The notes beneath the pieces are model-generated. The model had not been told where the DNA came from. It was given only the letters and a program-made list of their open reading frames with translations, and ran no database searches. A program made the translations under genes and the position numbers. Shown here in pieces: positions 1 through 5,398 of a stretch of DNA of 7,724 nt; position 1 is the first letter of the stretch; each line of letters opens with the position of its first letter. The stretch covers positions 109,217 through 116,940 of the forward strand of contig NZ_JAKOOW010000022.1 in assembly GCF_022288825.1 (NCBI RefSeq). The letters run 5' to 3'. This DNA comes from Kingella pumchi. Lineage in GTDB: Bacteria; Pseudomonadota; Gammaproteobacteria; Burkholderiales; Neisseriaceae.

Positions 1-852
1 GCATGGGTAATGGCCGCCTGCGCCGCCGGCCGCGCCCATATGGTGCTCGGCAACCACGAAGCCAATTTGCTCACCGGCGAAGCCAAAGACGGCTCCGGCT
101 GGTTTTTCGCCGAACGCAGCGAACGGGACGGGCGCAATTACGCCCCGTGGCAAACCCTGCCGGCCGGCGAACACGGCCGCATACTCGATTTTCTCGCGCA
201 ACAGCCGCTGCTGCTCGAACGCAGCGATTTGCGCATCGTCCATGCCGCCTGGCAGGACAAAGCCGTCGAAACCGTGCGCCGGCGCCGCAGCGAAAACCTC
301 GCCGATCTCTACCAGGAATGGGAAGACGACCTTTGCCGCTGCATCCGCCACGCCCCGTGGTACGACGACTATCTCGACGAGCAGCGCCGCTACGCCCATT
401 TGTTCGACGACCCTGCCGCCAAACTGCCGCTGCTGGCCGCCACCGCCGCCCACGACGTTTACCGCAACGGCGCCAATCCGCTGCGGATGCTGACCTGCGG
501 CCCCGAAACCCCCGCCGCCGCCCCGTTTTTTGCCGGCGGCCGCTGGCGCTTTTCCGTGCGCGAGCCGTGGTGGAACCGCTATACCGCCAGCGCCGCCGTG
601 GTTATCGGCCACTATTGGCGACCGTGGCAGGGCGAAGCCGCGCCCCGCCGCAGCGAAATGTTTACCGTGCCGCCGCACCACTGGCACGGCGCCGGCGGCA
701 AAGTGTTCTGCTGCGACTTCTCCGTCGGCGCCCGCTGGCGCGAACGCAAGCGCCACATCGCCCCCCAGCACTCCGCCTACCGCCTCGCCGCCCTGCGCTG
801 GCCGGAAAAAATCCTGATCACCGACCGCGGCGAACAGCTGCCAACCGTATAA
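1..852 (+). CDS. Calcineurin-like metallophosphatase, 3' part (N-terminus outside window)
   Basis: This is a metal-dependent phosphatase of the calcineurin-like (PPP) fold, open from the first base of the window in frame 1, with 283 residues visible before the TAA stop. GNHE at visible residues 17-20 is the family's metal-binding motif. VHAAW (His81) and VIGHYW (Gly203-His204) match the two later histidine motifs. The GDxHG and GDxxDRG motifs expected before GNHE must lie upstream of base 1, so the gene is cut by the window edge and is not degenerate. The C-terminal half is rich in Trp, Arg and His and has no membrane segment or signal peptide, which suggests a cytoplasmic enzyme. The substrate cannot be told: protein phosphatases of the PrpA type and diadenosine-tetraphosphate hydrolases share these motifs. 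It converges on tldD with hairpins in between. A second, arginine-rich open frame over the same bases (3-881) is a GC-driven shadow. Confidence 0.85.
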   Translation, partial: AWVMAACAAGRAHMVLGNHEANLLTGEAKDGSGWFFAERSERDGRNYAPWQTLPAGEHGRILDFLAQQPLLLERSDLRIVHAAWQDKAVETVRRRRSENLADLYQEWEDDLCRCIRHAPWYDDYLDEQRRYAHLFDDPAAKLPLLAATAAHDVYRNGANPLRMLTCGPETPAAAPFFAGGRWRFSVREPWWNRYTASAAVVIGHYWRPWQGEAAPRRSEMFTVPPHHWHGAGGKVFCCDFSVGARWRERKRHIAPQHSAYRLAALRWPEKILITDRGEQLPTV

Positions 853-870
853 ACCGCCGCCCGCGTTTGC

Positions 871-882
871 AGGCAGCCTGAA
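871..882 (+). repeat. DNA uptake sequence (AG-kingDUS, exact)
   Basis: Exact AGGCAGCCTGAA, 18 nt after the phosphatase stop codon. In naturally competent Neisseriaceae this 12-mer is bound by the pilus protein ComP and favours uptake of related DNA. This copy stands alone, with no close inverted partner. Confidence 0.85.
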
Positions 883-911
883 AACCCTATCCGCCGACCG
901 CACCAGTAAAA

Positions 912-957
912 CCAAAGCAGCCTGAAAGCCGTTTTTCCGGTCTTCAGGCTGCTTTGG
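912..957. terminator. Hairpin from inverted DUS-like pair, probable terminator
   Basis: A perfect 15-bp stem (912-926 with 943-957) carries the 12-mer AAGCAGCCTGAA and its inverse, each one mismatch from the AG-kingDUS. A second short stem (929-931 with 938-940) can close inside the loop. It lies 60 nt after the phosphatase stop. Inverted uptake sequences often double as terminators in this family. The T run is short (TTT inside the 3' arm, then GGGCTTT), so termination for the plus strand is plausible but not certain. Confidence 0.55.
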
Positions 958-958
958 G

Positions 959-977
959 CTTTCAGGCAGCCTGAAAG
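959..977. repeat. Palindromic uptake sequence (kingDUS + / simDUS -)
   Basis: The 9-nt arms CTTTCAGGC and GCCTGAAAG surround a single central A. The plus strand reads AGGCAGCCTGAA at 964-975 (AG-kingDUS), and the minus strand over 961-972 reads AGGCTGCCTGAA (AG-simDUS). One 15-nt core therefore shows two dialects, one on each strand. Confidence 0.75.
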
Positions 978-1032
978 AGGGTAGGGCGCTTGTCGGCAAA
1001 GGCTGGTTTGCTGCAGGTGGGGCGAAGCAGGA

Positions 1033-1067
1033 AAAAGGCAGCCTGAAAACTTTTCAGGCTGCCTTTT
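1033..1067 (-). terminator. tldD terminator from an inverted pair of exact uptake sequences
   Basis: AGGCAGCCTGAA at 1036-1047 and its exact inverse at 1053-1064 form a 15-bp stem (1033-1047 with 1051+2 to 1067, i.e. 1053-1067) around a 5-nt loop. Read on the minus strand, the hairpin begins 15 nt after the tldD stop codon and runs into TTTTTC, a usable U tract. On the plus strand the 3' arm ends in TTTT, so the element could stop transcription from both directions between these convergent genes. It also supplies two exact uptake sequences. Confidence 0.75.
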
Positions 1068-1082
1068 GCCGTGTTTGACGGT

Positions 1083-2534
1083 TTATGCCTCGCTGCCGCC
1101 GACCGTTAATCCCGCATCGATGCGCAGGGTGGGCTGGCCGACGCCTACCGGCACGCTTTGGCCGTCTTTACCGCAGACGCCGACGCCGGTGTCGAGCGTG
1201 CTGTCGTTGCCGATCATCGAAACGTGTTTGAGCACTTCGGGGCCGCTGCCGACGATGGTCGAGCCTTTGACCGGATACTGCAGTTTGCCTTTTTCCACCC
1301 ACCACGCTTCGGAGGCGGAAAAGACGAATTTGCCGCTGGTGATATCGACCTGGCCGCCGCCGAAATTGACGGCGTAGATGCCTTTGTCGATGGAAGCGAT
1401 GATTTCCTGCGGGTCGTGGCTGCCGTTTTCCATAAAGGTGTTGGTCATGCGCGGCAGCACGATTGACGAGTAGCTTTCGCGCCGGCCGTTGCCGGTTACC
1501 GGCATGCCCATCAGGCGGGCGTTGGTTTCGTCCTGCATATAGCCGGTGAGAATGCCGTCTTCGATTAGGACGTTGCGGCGGGTTTCGTTGCCTTCGTCGT
1601 CGATATTGAGCGAGCCGCGCCGCTCGGCAAGGTTGCCCTGATCGACGACGGTAACGCCGGGGGCGGCGACGCGCTGGCCGAGTTTGCCGGAGAAGGCGCT
1701 GGTTTGTTTGCGGTTGAAATCGCCTTCCAAACCGTGCCCCACCGCTTCGTGCAGCAGCACGCCCGGCCAGCCGCTGCCGAGAACGACGGTCATTTCGCCA
1801 GCGGGGGCGGGGCGGGATTCGAGATTGGTCAGCGCCTGTTTGACGGCGTGATTAACATAGCTTTTGATTTGCGCGTCGCTGAAATAGTCCAAATTGAAGC
1901 GGCCGCCGCCGCCGCCGCTGCCTTGTTCGCGACGGCCGTTTTGCTGGGCGATGACGGTTACGCTCAGGCGCACCAGTGGGCGGATGTCGGCAGCGTGGCG
2001 GCCGTCGAGACGGGCGATATAGACCAAATCGTATTCGCAGGTCAGCCCGGCCATAACCTGCACGATGCGCGGGTCGGCGGCTTTGGCCAGCGCTTCAACT
2101 TTTTGCAGCAGCGCCACTTTGGCGGGTGAATCGAGGCTGGCAATCGGGTCGGCATCGCCGTGGATGGGGGCGGCCGCCACTTTTTGCAGCGGCACGCGCA
2201 CCGGACGGTTGTTGCCCGCCGCGCCGATTACGCGCACCGTTTCGGCGGCGCGGCGCACGGCGGCATCGGTCAGGCTGTCGGCATAGGCAAAAGCGGTTTT
2301 CTCGCCCGAAACCGCCCGCACGCCCACGCCCTGGTCGATCTGAAAACTGCCGGACTTGACCATGCCTTCTTCCAGATGCCAGCTCTCGAACGCGGTGCGC
2401 TGGCAGTAGATGTCGGCATAATCGACATGGTGGGCGCCGATCAAATCAAGGCTGGCGTACAGGTTTTCGGCACTCAGTCCGTGTGCATGCAGCAGCCGCT
2501 CGCAAACGGTATCGAACACGGAAAAATCATTCAT
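1083..2534 (-). CDS. tldD: TldD metalloprotease
   Basis: TldD is a cytoplasmic zinc metalloprotease that works as a heterodimer with TldE/PmbA. In E. coli the pair trims microcin B17 and degrades the antitoxin CcdA, acting on unfolded peptides threaded into a central cavity. From Met at 2534 the protein is 483 residues (E. coli 481). The HExxxH zinc motif is HEAVGH at residues 262-267, followed by GLEGDFNRK. The conserved C-terminal ligand cysteine is Cys454 in GVCGKDG. An upstream ATG at 2633 would add 33 residues read through a palindromic uptake sequence. MNDFSVFDTVCERLL at 2534 fits the family start, although its ribosome-binding site is weak (AGAAAGCG). The gene is transcribed away from the his operon. 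Its partner pmbA is not in the window. No truncation or missing key residue is seen. Confidence 0.96.
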   Translation of the reverse strand: MNDFSVFDTVCERLLHAHGLSAENLYASLDLIGAHHVDYADIYCQRTAFESWHLEEGMVKSGSFQIDQGVGVRAVSGEKTAFAYADSLTDAAVRRAAETVRVIGAAGNNRPVRVPLQKVAAAPIHGDADPIASLDSPAKVALLQKVEALAKAADPRIVQVMAGLTCEYDLVYIARLDGRHAADIRPLVRLSVTVIAQQNGRREQGSGGGGGRFNLDYFSDAQIKSYVNHAVKQALTNLESRPAPAGEMTVVLGSGWPGVLLHEAVGHGLEGDFNRKQTSAFSGKLGQRVAAPGVTVVDQGNLAERRGSLNIDDEGNETRRNVLIEDGILTGYMQDETNARLMGMPVTGNGRRESYSSIVLPRMTNTFMENGSHDPQEIIASIDKGIYAVNFGGGQVDITSGKFVFSASEAWWVEKGKLQYPVKGSTIVGSGPEVLKHVSMIGNDSTLDTGVGVCGKDGQSVPVGVGQPTLRIDAGLTVGGSEA

Positions 2535-2550
2535 AAACGCTTTCTGCAAA

Positions 2551-2575
2551 CCGCTTTCAGGCTGCCTGAAAGCGG
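2551..2575. repeat. Palindromic uptake sequence in the tldD leader
   Basis: The 12-nt arms CCGCTTTCAGGC and GCCTGAAAGCGG surround a single central T. The minus strand carries an exact AG-kingDUS (2556-2567) and the plus strand an exact AG-simDUS (2559-2570). It lies 16 nt upstream of the tldD start codon and downstream of its probable -10 box, so it would be transcribed as a hairpin in the tldD mRNA leader. Confidence 0.75.
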
Positions 2576-2594
2576 CGGTAGGGAAAAAGGCGCG

Positions 2595-2600
2595 ATTATA
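2595..2600 (-). promoter_or_regulatory. Probable -10 box of tldD (TATAAT)
   Basis: The minus strand reads a perfect TATAAT, 60 nt upstream of the tldD ATG. No good -35 hexamer sits at 16-18 nt spacing; the nearest TTG-type sequence (TTGGGC, minus strand 2619-2614) is only 13 nt away. No extended TGn motif precedes it. The assignment rests on the hexamer and its position. Confidence 0.45.
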
Positions 2601-2655
2601 GCCGAAACCGCCCGCCCAAGTGCCGGCCGACAAAGCGGCAGATGCGCGAAAACGG

Positions 2656-2674
2656 CTTTCAGGCTGCCTGAAAA
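2656..2674. repeat. Palindromic uptake sequence in the divergent control region
   Basis: TTTCAGGC and GCCTGAAA flank a central T. AG-kingDUS lies on the minus strand at 2658-2669 and AG-simDUS on the plus strand at 2661-2672. It lies upstream of both divergent promoters and could isolate them from each other, but that is inference. Confidence 0.7.
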
Positions 2675-2761
2675 GCAGTAAAACGGCTGCGAAAAAACAT
2701 TTTTCATATTTTAAATATCAACACATTAACTAACTAATTCTTACCCTTTTGCGCGTAAGCC

Positions 2762-2790
2762 TTGCAATCAGCGCCGCTTTGGTTTACCGT
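2762..2790 (+). promoter_or_regulatory. Putative promoter of the his operon
   Basis: TTGCAA (2762-2767) and TACCGT (2785-2790) are separated by 17 nt, matching sigma-70 consensus at four and three of six positions. An AT-rich block (about 2696-2740) lies upstream and could act as an UP element. Transcription would begin near 2797, about 30 nt before the leader-peptide start, a spacing suited to attenuation. An alternative pair, TTACCC (2741-2746) with TGCAAT (2763-2768), is about equally good, so the exact site is unsure. Confidence 0.35.
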
Positions 2791-2827
2791 AAAAAACACT
2801 TCAACCCATCACACAAGCGAAAACACC

Positions 2828-2872
2828 ATGTATCTGATTGCCGCCGTCCGCCACCATCACCACCCCGATTAG
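2828..2872 (+). CDS. hisL: his operon leader peptide, 14 aa (MYLIAAVRHHHHPD)
   Basis: This short reading frame encodes four consecutive histidines (codons CAC CAT CAC CAC at 2852-2863), then Pro-Asp and a TAG stop. Its product is not expected to have a function of its own. The ribosome's speed over the His codons reports the level of charged tRNA-His. The ending HHHHPD matches the enterobacterial HisL peptide, which has seven His followed by PD. The frame lies directly before a strong hairpin terminator and hisG, the first gene of the pathway. The start is the only in-frame ATG nearby. Its ribosome-binding site is poor (AAGCGAAAACACC before the ATG), in contrast to the strong one at hisG. The gene is too short for usual gene callers. 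Confidence 0.92.
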   Translation: MYLIAAVRHHHHPD

Positions 2873-2960
2873 TCTTTCGGGTGCTGGGCTGTATCCGGAA
2901 GATTAGGCTTCCGGAGCGTGCGGCAATATCTGTTTTCATACGCAAAAAACCTTTCGGAAG
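2861..2960 (+). promoter_or_regulatory. his attenuator: mutually exclusive leader stems A to E
   Basis: By eye the leader RNA folds in two exclusive ways. Termination set: A:B (2861-2868 with 2877-2883, one bulged C) and C:D (2894-2901 with 2908-2915, 8 perfect pairs, 6-nt loop), followed by the E:F terminator. Antitermination set: B:C (2874-2882 with 2893-2901, 9 pairs including two G-U) and D:E (2908-2915 with 2953-2960, 8 pairs including one G-U, extendable by GCGT 2916-2919 with ACGC 2940-2943). Segment A includes the last His codon and the Pro-Asp codons, so a ribosome stalled on His would free B, B would take C, D would take E, and the terminator could not form. This is the same logic as the E. 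coli/Salmonella his leader. Pairings are hand-derived and no energies were computed. Confidence 0.8.
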
Positions 2961-2999
2961 TTCTGTTGAACCCGAAAGGTTTTTTGCGTTTTTGTTTTT
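2941..2999 (+). terminator. his attenuator terminator hairpin (E:F)
   Basis: A perfect 17-bp stem (2941-2957 with 2972-2988) continues after a two-A bulge into four more pairs (2960-2963 with 2968-2971) closed by a TGTT loop. It is followed by TTTTTGTTTTT at 2989-2999. It lies between the leader peptide and hisG, 21 nt before the hisG start, so it must be passed for the operon to be expressed. Segment E also pairs with D in the antiterminator. Confidence 0.93.
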
Positions 3000-3020
3000 A
3001 AAAATCCCAAAGGAGAAACC

Positions 3021-3929
3021 ATGACTGCCAACCCCAACTCCCCACGCCTGCGCATTGCGATGCAGAAATCCGGCCGCTTGAGCAGCGAATCGCAGAGCCT
3101 GCTCAAACAATGCGGCGTCAAAATCAACTTCAGCGGTGAGCGCCTGCTCGCCTACGCAGAAAATCTGCCCATCGACATCCTGCGCGTGCGCGACGACGAC
3201 ATTCCCGGCCTGGTCTTTGACGGCGTCGTCGATTGGGGCATCTTGGGCGAAAACGTGCTGGAAGAAGCAGAACTGGCGCGGCTTGCAGCCGGTGAAACGG
3301 CGGATTACACCCTGCTGCGCCGTCTCGATTTCGGCGGCTGCCGCCTGGCGCTGGCTATCCCGCGCGACGAAACCTACCGCGACGCGGCAGATTTGGCAGG
3401 GCGGCGCATCGCCACCTCATACCCACAACTGCTCAAGCGCTTCATGGAAACGTGCGGCATCGCCTACAAAACCTGCCTGCTCGGCGGCGCGGTGGAAGTC
3501 GCGCCACGCGCGGGACTGGCGGATGCGGTCTGCGATTTAGTCTCATCGGGGGCGACGCTGGAAGCCAACGGCCTGCGCGAAGTGGAAACCGTGTACCGCT
3601 CTAACGCCTGCCTGATACAACGCGCCGGCGCGCTTGCCGCAGAAACCCGGGCGCTGGCAGCGCGGCTGCTCACCCGCATCCAGGGCGTGGCGCAGGCGCG
3701 CGAGTCGAAATACATCATGCTGCACGCACCCAAAGACAAAGTCGAAGCGGTAGTCGCGCTGCTGCCCGGCGTGGAAAACCCGACCATCCTGCCGCTCACC
3801 CACGACAGCAGCCACGTCGCGCTGCACATGGTCAGCCAAGAAAACCTCTTTTGGGAAACGATGGAACAGCTCAAAGCCGTCGGCGCCAGCTCAATACTGG
3901 TGCTGCCCATCGAAAAAATGCTTGCTTGA
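3021..3929 (+). CDS. hisG: ATP phosphoribosyltransferase, long form
   Basis: HisG catalyses the first, committed step of histidine synthesis: ATP + PRPP to phosphoribosyl-ATP. The enzyme is cytoplasmic, and the family is feedback-inhibited by histidine. At 302 residues this is the long form (E. coli 299), with a catalytic part followed by a C-terminal ACT-like regulatory domain (about 225-300, starting near ESKYIM at 228 and ending ILVLPIEKM). It therefore needs no HisZ partner. The PRPP-binding loop is DLVSSGATLEANG (Asp172 onward). Long stretches such as LRIAMQKSGRLS, ENLPIDILRVRDDDIPGLV and VEVAPRAGLADA are identical or nearly so to the enterobacterial protein. The start has a strong ribosome-binding site (AAGGAG at 3010-3015, 5 nt before ATG). 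It is the first structural gene behind the attenuator. From memory, meningococcus uses the short HisG with HisZ, which would make the long form notable here. Confidence 0.97.
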   Translation: MTANPNSPRLRIAMQKSGRLSSESQSLLKQCGVKINFSGERLLAYAENLPIDILRVRDDDIPGLVFDGVVDWGILGENVLEEAELARLAAGETADYTLLRRLDFGGCRLALAIPRDETYRDAADLAGRRIATSYPQLLKRFMETCGIAYKTCLLGGAVEVAPRAGLADAVCDLVSSGATLEANGLREVETVYRSNACLIQRAGALAAETRALAARLLTRIQGVAQARESKYIMLHAPKDKVEAVVALLPGVENPTILPLTHDSSHVALHMVSQENLFWETMEQLKAVGASSILVLPIEKMLA

Positions 3930-3939
3930 GGATACCGCC

Positions 3940-5262
3940 ATGCAAACCCTGAATTGGAACGAACTGAACGAAGCCGAACGCGCTGCTGCCTTACGCCGCC
4001 CCGCACAAAACAACGACGCCAACATCCGCGCTGCCGTCGCCGCAATACAAGAACAAGTGCGTACCGGCGGCCTCGATGCCCTGTTGGCTTTAACCGAACG
4101 CTTCGACGGCGTCCGTCTTGCCAGCCTCGCCGTCGCCAGCGAGGCCATTGACGCCGCCAGCGCCCGCGTTTCCAACAGCCTGAAAAGCGCGATGCAGACC
4201 GCCAAAGCCAACATCGAGCGCTTCCACCGCGCGCAAATCCCGGTGGAAATCGACATCGAAACCCAAGCGGGCGTGCGCTGCCAACAAATCACCCGCCCCA
4301 TCGCCAGCGTCGGCCTCTACATCCCTGGCGGCAGCGCCCCCTTATTTTCCACCGTGCTAATGCTCGCCGTGCCCGCCAAAATCGCCAGCTGCCACCGCAT
4401 CACCCTGTGCAGCCCGCCGCCGATAGCCGACGAAATCCTCTACGCCGCGCGGCTGTGCGGCATCGACAGCGTTTATCAAATCGGCGGCGCGCAGGCAGTG
4501 TTCGCCCTCGCCTACGGCAGCGGCGGCGTCCCCAAAGCCGAAAAAATCTTCGGCCCCGGCAACGCCTACGTAACCGAAGCCAAGCGGCAAGTACAACAAA
4601 GCGGCACCGCCATTGACATGCCCGCCGGGCCATCAGAAGTGTTAATCATCGCCGACGAAGCCGCCAACCCCGCCTTTGTCGCCGCCGACCTGCTCTCACA
4701 AGCCGAACACGGCGCGGATTCCCAAGTGATGCTGGTTACGCCCTCGCGCGAACTCGCTCGCCAAGTCGCACAAGAAACCGCCGCGCAACTCGCCGCCCTG
4801 CCGCGCGCCGCCACCGCCCGGCAAGCGCTGGCACATAGCCGCATCATCATCGCCGCCGACCTCGCGCAATGCGTCGCCATCAGCAACGCCTACGCGCCCG
4901 AACACCTCATCGTACAAACCGCTGCCCCGCGCGCGCTCTTGCCAGAATTAGACAACGCCGGCTCTATTTTCCTCGGCGCCTATTCACCCGAAAGCATGGG
5001 CGACTACGCCAGCGGCACCAACCACGTCCTGCCCACCTACGGCTACAGCAAAACCCATTCCAGCCTCGGCCTCGCCGACTTCAGCAAACGCATGACCGTG
5101 CAAGAACTCAGCCCGCAAGGCTTCGCCGCGCTGGCGGCGACCGTCGAACAACTCGCCGCCGCCGAACACCTCGACGCGCACAAAAACGCCGTATCCGTGC
5201 GCCTCGTCGCCTTACAAACGGCACAAATTGCCCCTGCCAACAGCGAAGGAGGCGCGGAATGA
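3940..5262 (+). CDS. hisD: Histidinol dehydrogenase
   Basis: HisD is a zinc- and NAD-dependent cytoplasmic enzyme that oxidises histidinol to histidine in two steps, the end of the pathway. The protein has 440 residues (E. coli 434). Zinc ligands by alignment are Gln254 and His257 (SQAEHG), Asp355 (MGDYASG) and His414 (DAHKN). The catalytic Glu321-His322 pair lies in APEHLI. The signature GPGNAYVTEAKR and the glycine-rich YIPGGSAPLFSTV are intact. I chose ATG 3940 because TGAGGA (3927-3932), which overlaps the hisG stop codon, sits 7 nt upstream. A TTG at 3922 in the same frame would add six residues and overlap hisG. The hisG-hisD gap is 10 nt, so the genes are probably translationally coupled. 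A C-terminal tail of about ten residues beyond E. coli HisD looks unconserved. Confidence 0.97.
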   Translation: MQTLNWNELNEAERAAALRRPAQNNDANIRAAVAAIQEQVRTGGLDALLALTERFDGVRLASLAVASEAIDAASARVSNSLKSAMQTAKANIERFHRAQIPVEIDIETQAGVRCQQITRPIASVGLYIPGGSAPLFSTVLMLAVPAKIASCHRITLCSPPPIADEILYAARLCGIDSVYQIGGAQAVFALAYGSGGVPKAEKIFGPGNAYVTEAKRQVQQSGTAIDMPAGPSEVLIIADEAANPAFVAADLLSQAEHGADSQVMLVTPSRELARQVAQETAAQLAALPRAATARQALAHSRIIIAADLAQCVAISNAYAPEHLIVQTAAPRALLPELDNAGSIFLGAYSPESMGDYASGTNHVLPTYGYSKTHSSLGLADFSKRMTVQELSPQGFAALAATVEQLAAAEHLDAHKNAVSVRLVALQTAQIAPANSEGGAE

Positions 5263-5270
5263 GCACCACA

Positions 5271-5284
5271 CAGCGACAAAACCC
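5271..5284 (+). repeat. Direct repeat CAGCGACAAAACCC, first copy
   Basis: An exact 14-mer recurs at 5345-5358, bracketing the GC-rich palindrome between hisD and hisC. A version one A shorter follows the second palindrome copy (7617-7629). It may be part of the repeat unit or a duplication made when the unit arrived. Confidence 0.6.
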
Positions 5285-5295
5285 AGCAGAACGGC

Positions 5296-5358
5296 TCCCT
5301 CCCCCGTGGGGGAGGGCTGGGGTGGGGGCAGCAAACACGCCGCGCAGCGACAAAACCC
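5296..5358. repeat. REP-like GC-rich palindromic repeat, copy 1 (hisD-hisC gap)
   Basis: The core is a hairpin: CCCTCCCCC (5297-5305) and GGGGGAGGG (5308-5316), with the innermost pairs too tight to form. It is followed by CTGGGGTGGGGG and, 18 nt later, by CAGCGACAAAACCC. The same order of blocks occurs after hisB (copy 2), so this is a dispersed repeat and not a gene-specific structure. It resembles repetitive extragenic palindromes that some IS200-like (RAYT) transposases move, but no transposase is in the window. The 136-nt hisD-hisC gap it occupies holds no gene. As transcribed RNA its hairpin could affect mRNA stability or termination inside the operon. No U tract follows, so full termination is unlikely. 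Confidence 0.75.
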
Positions 5359-5398
5359 CGCTACCCCGCACATAAACCAACCAACAAAGGACACAACC

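Noticed and set aside
3..881. Arginine- and proline-rich 292-residue open frame over the phosphatase region
   Set aside because: It is the shifted frame of a GC-rich gene. Frame 1 over the same bases has the GNHE, VHAAW and GH motifs and balanced composition.
2535..2633. N-terminal extension of TldD from an ATG at 2633
   Set aside because: The extra 33 residues are translated from a palindromic uptake sequence and the promoter region. Starting at 2534 gives 483 residues, close to the E. coli length, and puts the ligand cysteine at 454.
2749..3024. 91-residue open frame over the his leader
   Set aside because: It is in a different frame from the HHHHPD leader and reads through the terminator hairpin. 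Its ending overlaps the hisG start and it shows no protein-like motif.
4174..4185. Possible uptake sequence AACAGCCTGAA in hisD
   Set aside because: It differs from AGGCAGCCTGAA at two of the key early bases and is explained by ordinary codons (Asn-Ser-Leu-Lys).
5228..5398. 57-residue N-terminal extension of HisC
   Set aside because: It runs through the end of hisD and the palindromic repeat. ATG 5399 has a good ribosome-binding site and aligns with E. coli HisC numbering.
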